64,000 nucleotides of DNA from Clostridiales bacterium (GCA_012521555.1 JAAYMC010000038.1:1-64000), one strand, 5' to 3'. Shown: positions 18,222 through 27,793, counted from the stretch's first letter. The notes: generated by a model not told the origin, from the letters alone. Translations and numbers: made by a program.

Positions 18222-20446
18222 AAGTCCTCATCGCGGCGATGAGCCTCGACATCGGCGGCGCCGAGACCCATATCGTCGAGCTCGCCTCGGAACTTATGCG
18301 CCGCGGGAACGACGTAATTGTCGCGTCCGCCGGCGGCGTATATGTGCAGGACATCGTCTCGCGCGGCATCCGCCACTTTACCGTCCCGATGGACAGGCGC
18401 AGCGTAAGCTGCATGCTCCGGTCGCTCAGGCTCCTCTGGCGGATCATCCGGAGGGAAAAGCCCGACGTCGTGCACGCCCACGCGCGGATTCCGGCGTTTC
18501 TGTGCGGCCTGCTGCGCGTTGTGTTGCGCTTTCCGTTTGTCACGACGGCGCACGCTGTCTTCCAGACGGGACTGGGCTTTCGGCTCCTGTCCAACTGGGG
18601 GCAGAAGACCATCGCCGTTTCGGAAGATATCAAGCGCTACCTGATGGAAAACTACAGCGTCAAGGAGCGCGACATCACCGTCACCATCAACGGCATCGAC
18701 ACGAATAAATTCGCCCCCGCGCCAAACGGCGCGGCGATGCGGGACGCCCTCGGCCTCCCGCAGGATACCGTCGTCATCGGCCACATCAGCCGCCTCGACG
18801 ACGACACGACGCTCGTCGCGGAAACGCTCATCGGCCTCGCGCAGCGGCTGGACGAAGCCCTCGGCGGCGCGCGCGTGCTCATCACGGGCGGCGGGCAGCA
18901 CTTTGACGCGCTCTGCGAAAAAGCTAAGGCCGTGAACGCCGCCGCCGGGCGGGAGCTTGTCGTCATGACGGGCGCGCGCACCGATATCAGCGACGTTTTG
19001 CAGGCCGTCGACCTGTTCGTCGGCGTCTCGCGCGCCGCGCTCGAGGCGATGGCCGTGGAAAAGCCCGTCGTTCTTGCGGGATTTGAGGGGCGGCTCGGCC
19101 TGTTCACAAAGGAAATCCTCAATCCGGCGCAGGAGAGCAACTTCTGCTGCCGGGGTTCTCCGCAGCCGACGGCGGAGACGCTTTTTGACGACATCGTCTC
19201 GGCTCTCACGCACCTGACGAACGATGAGCGCCGCGAGCTTGGCAGGTTCGGGCGCGCCCTTGTCGAGCGCGAGTACTCCGTCGCCCGCATGACGGACGAC
19301 TGCCAGCGCGTGTACGACAGCGTGCGCCGTTACCCTTACAGCGTCGTCCTGCTCGGCTACTACGGGTACGGCAACGCCGGCGACGAGGCGATTTTGCAGT
19401 CGATTTACACGAGCGTCACGGCGGCGGACAAAGACGTATGCGTCACGGCGCTGTCGATTGACCCCGACGCGACGGCGCGGCGCTACGGCTGCCGCGCGGC
19501 AAACCGCTTTAGGCCCTTCAGCGTCTTCCGATCGCTACTAGGCAGCGACGCGCTCGTCCTCGGCGGCGGGAGCCTCCTGCAGGACCTCACCTCCACGCGC
19601 TCGCTTATCTATTACCTTACGATTATCCGCTTTGCCGAGCTGTTCGGCAAAAAAATCATGGTCTACGCAAACGGCATCGGCCCCATCAGCCGCCCCTTCA
19701 ACCGCCGGCTCGTGCGCCGGATTTTGGGGCGGGCCGACGTCATCACGCTGCGGGACGCCGCCTCGGCCGAAGAACTTGTGAACATGGGCGTCCGGCGGGA
19801 CGACATCCGCGTGACGGCCGACCCCGTTTTCACGCTCCGCCGGCACGACAAGGACGCCGCCCGGCGGCTGCTTGACGCGTGCGGCGTGCCGGCCGGGCGC
19901 GATTTCGTGTGCGTGTGCGTGCGAAGATGGCCGCGCGCGGAAAACCTTGACGAAAAAATCGCCCGCCTGTGCGACGGGATTTACAGGGAGTGCGGTGCGG
20001 AAATCGTGTTCCTGCCCATGCACAGGCCGCAGGATGCGTCTTTCAGCCGCCGCGTCATGGAAAAGATGCAAAGCCCCGCCTTCCTGCTCGACGCCCCCTG
20101 CTCCGCCGAGGAGCTGCTCGGCGTCATCGCCTTGAGCCGCTTTACCGTCGCTATGCGGCTGCACGCTCTGGTGTTTTCCGCGTGCGTGCACGTCCCCTTC
20201 GCCGGCATTGTCTACGACCCGAAGGTGCAGGCTTACTTAGACGCGTTTGAGATGCCCTCCGCCGGCGCGGCGGAATCCCTTGACCCATATTCGGCGCTCA
20301 AAACGGCGCTTTTCGTGAGCGAAAACCGCGACGCGCTGTCCCGCAAAGTCGCGGCGTGCGCCGCCGCCTTCGAGGAGCGGGCCAGGGAGGACACGCGGCT
20401 TCTCATCGAGCTGCTCAAATCGCCGCGCCGCAGTAAAAGAACATAA
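18218..20446 (+). CDS. Fused GT4 glycosyltransferase - polysaccharide pyruvyl transferase (CsaB-like)
   Basis: N-terminal GT4 (MSLDIGGAETHIVELASEL, VVHAHARIPAFL, INGIDTNKFAP). From about residue 375, CsaB-like region: VVLLGYYGYGNAGDEAILQSI, LVLGGGSLLQDLTSTRSLIYYL, MVYANGIGPI, TLRDAASAEEL, MRLHALVFSACVHVPFAGIVYDPKV. Confidence 0.92.
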   Translation: MKVLIAAMSLDIGGAETHIVELASELMRRGNDVIVASAGGVYVQDIVSRGIRHFTVPMDRRSVSCMLRSLRLLWRIIRREKPDVVHAHARIPAFLCGLLRVVLRFPFVTTAHAVFQTGLGFRLLSNWGQKTIAVSEDIKRYLMENYSVKERDITVTINGIDTNKFAPAPNGAAMRDALGLPQDTVVIGHISRLDDDTTLVAETLIGLAQRLDEALGGARVLITGGGQHFDALCEKAKAVNAAAGRELVVMTGARTDISDVLQAVDLFVGVSRAALEAMAVEKPVVLAGFEGRLGLFTKEILNPAQESNFCCRGSPQPTAETLFDDIVSALTHLTNDERRELGRFGRALVEREYSVARMTDDCQRVYDSVRRYPYSVVLLGYYGYGNAGDEAILQSIYTSVTAADKDVCVTALSIDPDATARRYGCRAANRFRPFSVFRSLLGSDALVLGGGSLLQDLTSTRSLIYYLTIIRFAELFGKKIMVYANGIGPISRPFNRRLVRRILGRADVITLRDAASAEELVNMGVRRDDIRVTADPVFTLRRHDKDAARRLLDACGVPAGRDFVCVCVRRWPRAENLDEKIARLCDGIYRECGAEIVFLPMHRPQDASFSRRVMEKMQSPAFLLDAPCSAEELLGVIALSRFTVAMRLHALVFSACVHVPFAGIVYDPKVQAYLDAFEMPSAGAAESLDPYSALKTALFVSENRDALSRKVAACAAAFEERAREDTRLLIELLKSPRRSKRT

Positions 20447-20447
20447 G

Positions 20448-20472
20448 AAAAGGGAGCTTCGCGCTCCCTTTT
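20448..20472 (+). terminator. Terminator after GT4-CsaB fusion gene
   Basis: AAAAGGGAGCttcgcGCTCCCTTTTGCTGTTTT. Confidence 0.7.
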
Positions 20473-20554
20473 GCTGTTTTGATCCGGTTATTATCACAGG
20501 AAAACAGCTTTGTATTCGGACTTTTTGCCGTAAAGAAAACCTTGTCGAACCGAG

Positions 20555-20591
20555 TAAAAAACAGGGTGAACCGCTTCACCCTGTTTTTTAT
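20555..20591. terminator. Bidirectional terminator between convergent csaB-like gene and icd
   Basis: AAAAAACAGGGTGAAccgcTTCACCCTGTTTTTTAT. Confidence 0.85.
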
Positions 20592-20598
20592 TTCCTCT

Positions 20599-21801
20599 TT
20601 ACCCGAGACGCGCGGCGACGGCGTCGATAAACTCCTCGCTTGTCACGGCCTTCGCGCAATACCCCGGCTCGGCAAGGCCCGCGAGGTCTCCCGTCATGAC
20701 GCCGGACGAGAGCGTGTCCAGGCACGCCCGCTCAAGGCGCTCCCCGAAGTCCACAAGATCGGTCAGGCCGTCCAGCTCGCCGCGCTTTCTAAGCGCGCCG
20801 GACCACGCGAAAATCGTCGCGACGGGGTTCGTGGACGTCTTCTCCCCCTTGAGGTAGCGGTAGTAGTGGCGCGTGACGGTCCCGTGAGCGGCTTCGTATT
20901 CGTACTTGCCGTCCGGCGAGACGAGCACGCTCGTCATCATCGCAAGGGACCCGAAGGCGGTGGAGACCATGTCGCTCATCACGTCGCCGTCGTAGTTCTT
21001 GCAGGCCCAGATAAAACCGCCCTTCGAGCGGATGACGCGGGCGACGGCGTCGTCAATGAGCGTGTAGAAGTACTTTATGCCGAGCCGTTCAAACTCGCCC
21101 TTGTACGCTTCATACTCCTCGTCAAAAATCTCCTTAAACCGCCCGTCGTACACTTTGGAGATGGTGTCCTTCGCCGAAAACCACAGGTCCTGGCGTGTGG
21201 TGACGGCGAAGTTAAAGCAGGCGCGGGCGAAGCTGCGGATGGAGCCTTCCGTGTTGTGCATCGCCTGAAAGACGGCCGGCCCCTTGACTTTCTGAACGGA
21301 GAGGGTCTGCACGCTGCCGCTCTCTCTTGTGAACGTGAGCGTGGCCTCGCCGGCTTCCGTTGTGGCAAGCTCCACCGCCTTGTACACGTCGCCGTAGGCG
21401 TGGCGGGCTATGGTAATCGGCTTTTCCCACGTGCGCACGGCGGGCCTGATGGCGTCGATCATAATCGGCGTGCGGAAGACGGTGCCGTCCAAAATCGCGC
21501 GGATGGTGGCGTTCGGCGACTTCCACATCTCGGTCAGCTCCGGGTACTCCTCCATCCTCTGGCGGTTCGGCGTTATCGTGGCGCACTTGACCGCAACGCC
21601 AAGCCGCTTCGCCGCCTCCGCGGCCTCCACTGTCACTTTATCCTGCGTGGCGTTGCGATGGAGGAGCCCGAGGTCGTAATACTCCGTTTTCAGGTCAACA
21701 AACGGCAAAATGAGCTTTTCCTTAATCATCGCCCAGAGGACGCGCGTCATCTCGTCGCCGTCCATTTCAACAAGCGGCGTTTTCATCTGTATCTTTGCCA
21801 T
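20599..21801 (-). CDS. icd: NADP-dependent isocitrate dehydrogenase (eukaryote-like type)
   Basis: VEMDGDEMTRVLWAMIKEKLILPF, KSPNATIRAILDGTVFRTPI, AHGTVTRHYYRYLKGEKTSTNPVATIFAW. Confidence 0.93.
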   Translation of the reverse strand: MAKIQMKTPLVEMDGDEMTRVLWAMIKEKLILPFVDLKTEYYDLGLLHRNATQDKVTVEAAEAAKRLGVAVKCATITPNRQRMEEYPELTEMWKSPNATIRAILDGTVFRTPIMIDAIRPAVRTWEKPITIARHAYGDVYKAVELATTEAGEATLTFTRESGSVQTLSVQKVKGPAVFQAMHNTEGSIRSFARACFNFAVTTRQDLWFSAKDTISKVYDGRFKEIFDEEYEAYKGEFERLGIKYFYTLIDDAVARVIRSKGGFIWACKNYDGDVMSDMVSTAFGSLAMMTSVLVSPDGKYEYEAAHGTVTRHYYRYLKGEKTSTNPVATIFAWSGALRKRGELDGLTDLVDFGERLERACLDTLSSGVMTGDLAGLAEPGYCAKAVTSEEFIDAVAARLG

Positions 21802-21832
21802 GGGCAAGGCCCCTTTCTCTTGCGTTTTGCGT

Positions 21833-24082
21833 CTATTTTCCGTAACCTGCCGCGTAATAGTTCATTAGGCACCCTTCCGTAAGGATCAGGCGTTCGTCGG
21901 GGCTCAGGCCCTTGCAGTAGAGGGTGATGTCGCGGACGCCGGAGCTTGTGATGACCTTCGCGGCGAAGGTCTCGGCGCCGTCAAGCAGCGCCTTGCGCAC
22001 TCCGGGGATGTAAATCCAGTCGCCGCTTTCGTAGTCGAAGGCCTCTTCCCTGTCAATCGTAAAGGGCACGAGCCCCCAGTTGATGCAGTTGGAGCGGTAG
22101 CGCTTCGTGGCGTATTCGTAGCAGAAATTGGCCCACCCGCCGAGGACTTTCTGGCAGGACGCCGCCTGCTCGCGCGCGCTGCCGTCCCCCGGCTTCCTGG
22201 CGAAGATGCACGAGCCGACGGACGTGCGCGACGCGTCCCCGCCGACCTGCGCAAGCACATCCAGCACTTCCTGCGGCGTGTTCCCTTCCCTGCGCGCCTC
22301 GTCGAGCGCGCGCACGGCCTTGGCGCGTCCGACGTATTCGGGCACGCGGCGCGAGAGGGCATATTCGGACAGCGCGATGGGGTTGGAGCGGTAAGACGAC
22401 GTCTCGCCGGACGGGATGAGCTCGTCCGTCGTCGTCACCTCATCGCGGATGACGGCGCACAGGCGCACGAGAAGGTCGTCTTCCATCTTCGGCATCATCG
22501 GCCAGTCGGCGATGTTCGGGCCCATGCGCAGCTGTGCGCCCGGGTCGGCCTTGCCGAAGCCATTATAGACGCGTTTTTCGTATATGGAAGGGGTGAAGCG
22601 GTATTTGCGCGGCGTGACGGTGTACTCAATATCCGTGGCCGCGGTGAGAACGCCGCCGCTCAATGCCGTGGCGGCGATGCTGCGCGCGTCCATGAGGGCG
22701 ACGGCCGCAATTTGGCCGGCGGCGGGCTTGGAGCCCTCGCGGTTGGCAAAGTTGCGCGTGGCGTGGCGGATGGAGAGGGTGTTGTGCGCCGGCGTGTCCC
22801 CCGCGCCGAAGCACGGCCCGCAAAACGCGGATTTGACAAGCGCGCCGGCTTCCATGAGGTCGGCCGCCAGCCCGTCCTTCGCCATGGCCAGAGCAATGGG
22901 CGCCGAAGCCGGGTAGACCGAGAGGCTGAAATACCCGTTTCCAACCGACTTGCCCCGCAGGATGTCCGCCGCTTCGGCGATGTTCTCGTACATGCCGCCG
23001 GCGCAGCCGACGATGACGCCCTGCTCGACGACGACCTGCCCCTTTTCGTTGATATTGCGGCGCAGATCCATCTTCACGCGGCCGCCGAGTTCCTCGTTGC
23101 AGGCCGCCTCAATTTCCGCGAAGATGCGCGCGGGGTCTTTCTGAAGCTCGTGAATCGTGTACACCTTCGACGGGTGGAACGGCAGCGCAATCATCGACTC
23201 CATCTCGTCAAGGCGCACCGTCACCATCGCGTCGTAGTACGCGCCTTCCTCAATCTCAAGCCGCTTAAATTCCGCAGGCCGGCCGACGTCTCCGTAGTAC
23301 TCCTCAACCTTGTCGTCCGTGACCCAGATTGACGAGAGGCAGCTTGTCTCCGTCGTCATCACGTCGACGCCGATGCGAAAGTCCATGGAAAGGCCGCTCA
23401 GCCCAGGGCCGGCAAACTCCAGGACCTTGTTCTTGACAAACCCGTCCGGGAACGTCTCCCCGATGAGGGCGAGGGCCACGTCGTGCGGGCCGATGCCGTG
23501 CGGCACGGCGCCTTCGAGCCAGACCAGCACGACTTCGGGCGCGTCGATGTCGTATGTGTTGCCGAGCAGCTGCTTGGCGAGCTCCCCACCGCCTTCGCCG
23601 ATGCCCATCGTCCCGTAACAGCCGTAGCGCGTGTGCGAGTCGGAGCCTAAAATCATCTTCCCGCAGCCGCACAGCGCCTCGCGGGCGTACTGGTGGATGA
23701 CGGCCAGATTGGGCGGGACGAAGATGCCGCCGTACTTTTTCGCGGCGGAAAGGCCGAAGAAGTGGTCGTCCTCGTTGATCGTGCCGCCGACGGCGCACAG
23801 GCTGTTGTGGCAGTTGGTCAGGGCGTAAGGGATGGGAAACTCCTTCATCCCCGAAGCCCGCGCCGTCTGGATGATGCCGACGTAGGTGATGTCGTGCGAG
23901 ACGAGCGCGTCAAACCTCAGGCGCATTTTGGCGGGGTTTTGCGAGATATCGTGCGCCCGCATGATTTTGTACGCGATGGTTTTCCCGCGGGCGGCAATTT
24001 TATCTTCCGGCGCGTGCTCTGTCGGGACGGGCCGGCCGCCTTTGATTACAACGCCTTTTTCCAAACGCTCAATCATTGCCAT
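21833..24082 (-). CDS. Aconitase-family hydratase (YbhJ-like)
   Basis: LGSDSHTRYGCYGTMGIGEGGGELAKQLLG, SAFCGPCFGAGDTPAHNTLSIRHATRNFANREGS (Fe-S Cys motif), YRSNCINWG. Confidence 0.88.
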   Translation of the reverse strand: MAMIERLEKGVVIKGGRPVPTEHAPEDKIAARGKTIAYKIMRAHDISQNPAKMRLRFDALVSHDITYVGIIQTARASGMKEFPIPYALTNCHNSLCAVGGTINEDDHFFGLSAAKKYGGIFVPPNLAVIHQYAREALCGCGKMILGSDSHTRYGCYGTMGIGEGGGELAKQLLGNTYDIDAPEVVLVWLEGAVPHGIGPHDVALALIGETFPDGFVKNKVLEFAGPGLSGLSMDFRIGVDVMTTETSCLSSIWVTDDKVEEYYGDVGRPAEFKRLEIEEGAYYDAMVTVRLDEMESMIALPFHPSKVYTIHELQKDPARIFAEIEAACNEELGGRVKMDLRRNINEKGQVVVEQGVIVGCAGGMYENIAEAADILRGKSVGNGYFSLSVYPASAPIALAMAKDGLAADLMEAGALVKSAFCGPCFGAGDTPAHNTLSIRHATRNFANREGSKPAAGQIAAVALMDARSIAATALSGGVLTAATDIEYTVTPRKYRFTPSIYEKRVYNGFGKADPGAQLRMGPNIADWPMMPKMEDDLLVRLCAVIRDEVTTTDELIPSGETSSYRSNPIALSEYALSRRVPEYVGRAKAVRALDEARREGNTPQEVLDVLAQVGGDASRTSVGSCIFARKPGDGSAREQAASCQKVLGGWANFCYEYATKRYRSNCINWGLVPFTIDREEAFDYESGDWIYIPGVRKALLDGAETFAAKVITSSGVRDITLYCKGLSPDERLILTEGCLMNYYAAGYGK

Positions 24083-24122
24083 GTAAGTCGCTCTCCTTAA
24101 AGGCCGGTAACACCGGCTGAAT

Positions 24123-24860
24123 CTATTTCAGATTGTCCGTTTCGTACATCACGGCCGCAAGCGCCGCAAGCGGCGCCGTCTCGCAGCGGAGAATGCGCGG
24201 GCCGAGCCCCGTCTTGCGCATCCCGTGCCTTTCTGCAAGGTCGGCCTCGTGCGGCTCAAACCCGCCTTCAGGGCCGGCCATAATCGCGACCGTCCTGATG
24301 CCCGTCTTCGAGCGGAGGATGGAGCGGATGTCGCCTTCCTTTTCGTTCTCGTACAAAAACAGCGCAAGGTCGCACGCGGCCGCGGCCTTGACGGCGTGCT
24401 CAAACGAGGGCGACACGGTCACGCCTGGCACTTTCCCGCGGTGCGACTGCTTTGCCGCCTCCTCCGAAATCTTCTGCAGACGCGCCGTTTTCGTAATCAT
24501 CGACGCGGCCGACGGGCGCGACACGCACCGCGCCGCCGGGAAAACGACGATAGACGACGCGCCCAGCTCGACGGATTTCTGGACAGTCGTCTCAAGCTTG
24601 TCTCCTTTTGAAAACGCCGCAAAGACCGTCACGTCCACGGACGGCTCGCCCCTCGAGGGCTCTGCCGAGACAATTTCGGCCTCGGCGCCTTCGTCGTGGA
24701 TGTGGCGGAGGCGGCAGATATAGTCCGTCCCCTGCCCGTCGCAGACGGTGAAATGCTCCCCGCGCCGGATGCGCAGGGCGCGCAGGTGCGCCGCCTCTTT
24801 CGCGCCGAGGCAGGCGACTCCTCCGAAAATGTTCGTTGCGGCGACAAAAAAACGCGCCAC
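24123..24860 (-). CDS. rsmE: 16S rRNA (uracil1498-N3)-methyltransferase
   Basis: FAAFSKGDKLETTVQKSVELG, KISEEAAKQSHRGKVP, IMAGPEGGFEPHEADLA, LGPRILRCETAPLAALAAVMY. Confidence 0.93.
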   Translation of the reverse strand: MARFFVAATNIFGGVACLGAKEAAHLRALRIRRGEHFTVCDGQGTDYICRLRHIHDEGAEAEIVSAEPSRGEPSVDVTVFAAFSKGDKLETTVQKSVELGASSIVVFPAARCVSRPSAASMITKTARLQKISEEAAKQSHRGKVPGVTVSPSFEHAVKAAAACDLALFLYENEKEGDIRSILRSKTGIRTVAIMAGPEGGFEPHEADLAERHGMRKTGLGPRILRCETAPLAALAAVMYETDNLK

Positions 24861-25026
24861 GCTTCAATCCCCCCATTTTGCGGTGCGTTTACCGCTCGCC
24901 GTATATTCAGTCATTTTAGCAGATAACCCTCACTCTGACAAGATTGGAGACATATAATGGCAGCGGCGAGGTGCCATCGCGCCTTGCTTTCGGAATGAGC
25001 TGCAAACGAGTCAAGGAAGGGATTCC

Positions 25027-25539
25027 ATGGATGCTCATGATTACGGCATAGACGCCGAGAAATTAAGAGCCGTCTGGCAGCGTGTGATGGCGGCGAAAAG
25101 CGTAGGGGCCGAGCAGGAGCGCGTCAGACAGGCGCCCCCGCCCATGAAAACAGACGCGGAGCGGCTCGTGAAGTTCATCGACGCCGCGTCAGCCGCCGCG
25201 GCGATCTACCGCGCCTGCGCGTCACGGAGCTCGGGCAAAGTCCGCCGTGAGCTCATGGCCCTCAGCTCCGCGCAGACGACGAGCGCGCAGAAACTCCGCG
25301 CCCGGTACTACATCTTAACCGGCAACAATTACGCGCCCCCGCCCTGCTGCCCTTACATTATCTCGCTTCCAAAGACGCTTGCCATGCGCTTTGAGGCGGA
25401 AAAGTCCGCCTACTCCGATTACGTCAAAGCGGCCAATGAGACGCAGGACACCTCCCTTTCCGACCTCTATTTCGCGCTTGCCGCACTCTCCCAGCGCAAC
25501 GCCGACGCACTGCTGTGTCTTCTGGAAAGCCTTCTTTAG
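25027..25539 (+). CDS. Hypothetical alpha-helical protein
   Basis: RBS CAAGGAAGGGATTCC-ATG; helical composition; followed by a terminator. Confidence 0.65.
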   Translation: MDAHDYGIDAEKLRAVWQRVMAAKSVGAEQERVRQAPPPMKTDAERLVKFIDAASAAAAIYRACASRSSGKVRRELMALSSAQTTSAQKLRARYYILTGNNYAPPPCCPYIISLPKTLAMRFEAEKSAYSDYVKAANETQDTSLSDLYFALAALSQRNADALLCLLESLL

Positions 25540-25561
25540 ACAGACAGATAGATTCCCTCTT

Positions 25562-25592
25562 AGCGCGCCGAGTCCTTCGGCGCGCTTTTTAT
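25562..25592 (+). terminator. Rho-independent terminator
   Basis: AGCGCGCCGAgtccTTCGGCGCGCTTTTTATT. Confidence 0.85.
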
Positions 25593-25610
25593 TACAATAT
25601 TGATAAATAA

Positions 25611-25639
25611 TTGACAATCTTCCGGGCGCACGGTACATT
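25611..25639 (+). promoter_or_regulatory. Sigma-A type promoter for OYE-like reductase
   Basis: TTGACA-17 bp-TACATT, 45 bp before the ATG at 25684. Confidence 0.75.
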
Positions 25640-25683
25640 ATTGTTAACCGAATGTGTATTTTAAGACGAAGGGAGCCGCGCAC

Positions 25684-27630
25684 ATGAGCACGCTCAAATA
25701 TCCGCACCTGTTTGAGCCCATCGAAATTGCCGGAACATTTTTTCGAAACAGGATTTTCGCCTCCCCGCAGGGCTATTACAACCTCGCCACGGACCTGTGC
25801 CCGGGCGACGACATGGCCGCCTTTTTTGAGGCCAAGGCGCGCGGCGGATTTGCGTCCGTGTGCGTGGGCGACTGCATGGTCGACTTTAAACGCGGCCGCC
25901 ACTACGACTGGCTGATTCCGCTCGACAACCCCAAAATCATGCCGGGCCTGGCCAAGCTTACGAGCGCCGTCACGCGGCACGGCTGCGTGATTTCGGCGGA
26001 GCTGTCCCACGCGGGCATGTACGCCCTCGCCTCCCACCTGGACGGCTCCCCCCTCTACGGCCCCGTGGAGATGGAGGGCAAGTACGGGCACGTTTACGAG
26101 ATGCCCGAGGAGATGATTCTGGAGACCATCGAGGCTTACGGCCGGGCCGCGGCGTTTGCAAAGCGCGTGGGGTTCGGCATGGTCACCATCCACGGCGGGC
26201 ACGGCTGGCTGCACGCGCAGTTTTTGTCCTCGAAAATCAACACCCGCAGGGACCGCTGGGGCGGCAGCTTTGAAAACCGCATGCGGTTTTCCCTCGCCGT
26301 CGTGGAAAGCATCCGCCGCCACTGCGGGAAGAACTTCCCCATCGAGTTTCGCATGAGCGGCTCGGAGTGCTTCGAGGGCGGGTACGACCTCGACGAGGGC
26401 ATCGCCATCGCCAAGGCGCTCGACGGGAAGGTGGACATCATCCACGTCTCCGCCGGAAACCACGAAATCCCCGACGCCTCCATCATCACGCACCCGTCCA
26501 TGTTCATGGAGGACGGCTCAAACCTCTATCTCGCCGCGGAAATCAAAAAGCACGTGAAAACGCCGGTCGGCACCGTGGGCGGCTTTACGGACCCGGCCCA
26601 GATGGAGGAGGTCATCGCCTCCGGCCAGGCCGACATCATCAACCTCGGCCGCCAGTCGCTGGCCGACCAGGACCTGCCGAACAAGGCGCGGCTCGGGCGG
26701 GACGAGGACATCAACAGGTGCCTGCGCTGCTGTTCGTGCTTTGCCGGCGTCGGCGACAAGCGCATTTTCTACTGCGCCACGAACCCCGTCACGGGCCACG
26801 AAATCGAGGAGAAGTTCACGCCCCCCGCCGCGCGGAGAAAGCGCATCCTCGTCGCCGGCGGCGGCGTCGCGGGCATGCAGGCGGCGCTCACCGCGGCCCA
26901 GCGCGGGCACGAGGTCATCCTCTGCGAAAAGTCCGACAGGCTCGGCGGCGTGCTCCGCTGCGAGGAGAAGGTCCCCTTCAAGAAAAAGCTGGCCCGCTAC
27001 ATACAGTTCCAGATCCGCAACATCGGCAAGACGGCGGTGGACGTGCGTTTGAATACGCCCGTCACGCCCGAACTGATTGAAGAGCTGCGCCCGGACGTCG
27101 TCATCGCCGCCGTCGGCGCGCGCCCCATCGTCCCGGACATCCCAGGCATCGACGGAAAAAACGTCCTCGGCGCTATTGAGGCGTACAGTAACCCCGATAA
27201 AACCGGCAGGACGCTTGCCGTCATCGGCGGCGGGCTCGTCGGCGTGGAGCTTGCCATCTTCATGGCCGGGCTGGGCCGGAAGGTGACGGTGATCGAGATG
27301 GAAAAGGCGCTCTCCCTCGGCAACCCCAGCCCGCATCAGGGCGCACTGCTCGGCAAGATAGACGAGCTGAAGATTGACGTGCTCACCTTAGCGAAAGTCG
27401 AGCGCATCACGGAGGAGGGCGTCCTTGTGCAGACGGAAGGCGGTGCGCGGGAGATAAAGGCGGAGACCGTCGTCTACGCCGTGGGCATGAAGCCCCTGCG
27501 GGACGAGGTTTTGGCCCTTTCCCGGTTTTCCAGAGAGTTTTACGCCATCGGCGACTGCGTCGCGCCGAGGAACATCCTCGAGGCCACGCAGGCGGCGTGG
27601 ACCATCGCCCGCACCATTGGGCGGCTTTAA
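25684..27630 (+). CDS. NADH:flavin oxidoreductase / FAD-dependent reductase (OYE + Fe-S + FAD; 2,4-dienoyl-CoA reductase-like / BaiH/BaiCD-like)
   Basis: LFEPIEIAGTFFRNRIFASPQGYY, HGGHGWLHAQFLSSKINTRRDRWGGSFENRMRF, CLRCCSCFAGVGDKRIFYCATNP Cys cluster, RILVAGGGVAGMQAAL and TLAVIGGGLVGVELA dinucleotide-binding sites. Confidence 0.9.
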   Translation: MSTLKYPHLFEPIEIAGTFFRNRIFASPQGYYNLATDLCPGDDMAAFFEAKARGGFASVCVGDCMVDFKRGRHYDWLIPLDNPKIMPGLAKLTSAVTRHGCVISAELSHAGMYALASHLDGSPLYGPVEMEGKYGHVYEMPEEMILETIEAYGRAAAFAKRVGFGMVTIHGGHGWLHAQFLSSKINTRRDRWGGSFENRMRFSLAVVESIRRHCGKNFPIEFRMSGSECFEGGYDLDEGIAIAKALDGKVDIIHVSAGNHEIPDASIITHPSMFMEDGSNLYLAAEIKKHVKTPVGTVGGFTDPAQMEEVIASGQADIINLGRQSLADQDLPNKARLGRDEDINRCLRCCSCFAGVGDKRIFYCATNPVTGHEIEEKFTPPAARRKRILVAGGGVAGMQAALTAAQRGHEVILCEKSDRLGGVLRCEEKVPFKKKLARYIQFQIRNIGKTAVDVRLNTPVTPELIEELRPDVVIAAVGARPIVPDIPGIDGKNVLGAIEAYSNPDKTGRTLAVIGGGLVGVELAIFMAGLGRKVTVIEMEKALSLGNPSPHQGALLGKIDELKIDVLTLAKVERITEEGVLVQTEGGAREIKAETVVYAVGMKPLRDEVLALSRFSREFYAIGDCVAPRNILEATQAAWTIARTIGRL

Positions 27631-27648
27631 GCGTCACCAGCGAATATA

Positions 27649-27686
27649 AAAACGCCCCCGTGCGCACGGCACGGCGGGCGTTTTTT
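27649..27686 (+). terminator. Rho-independent terminator
   Basis: AAAACGCCC...GGGCGTTTTTT with a GC-rich inner stem. Confidence 0.8.
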
Positions 27687-27793
27687 GCGTGTTGTATGGG
27701 TAGCGCGCACAAACAAGGCGGTTTGCGCAAGGCGTTTTCGACAAGTCTGAGCCTGCGCGCCCTGCGTGCTTTTTCTATCCGCTCGCGCGGCGT

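Noticed and set aside
20448-20591. Two consecutive hairpins as a novel RNA element
   Set aside because: Each has a normal terminator structure, serving convergent genes on opposite strands.
20479-21882. 467-aa plus-strand ORF opposite icd
   Set aside because: Starts inside the terminator region and covers icd antisense; no recognisable protein features.
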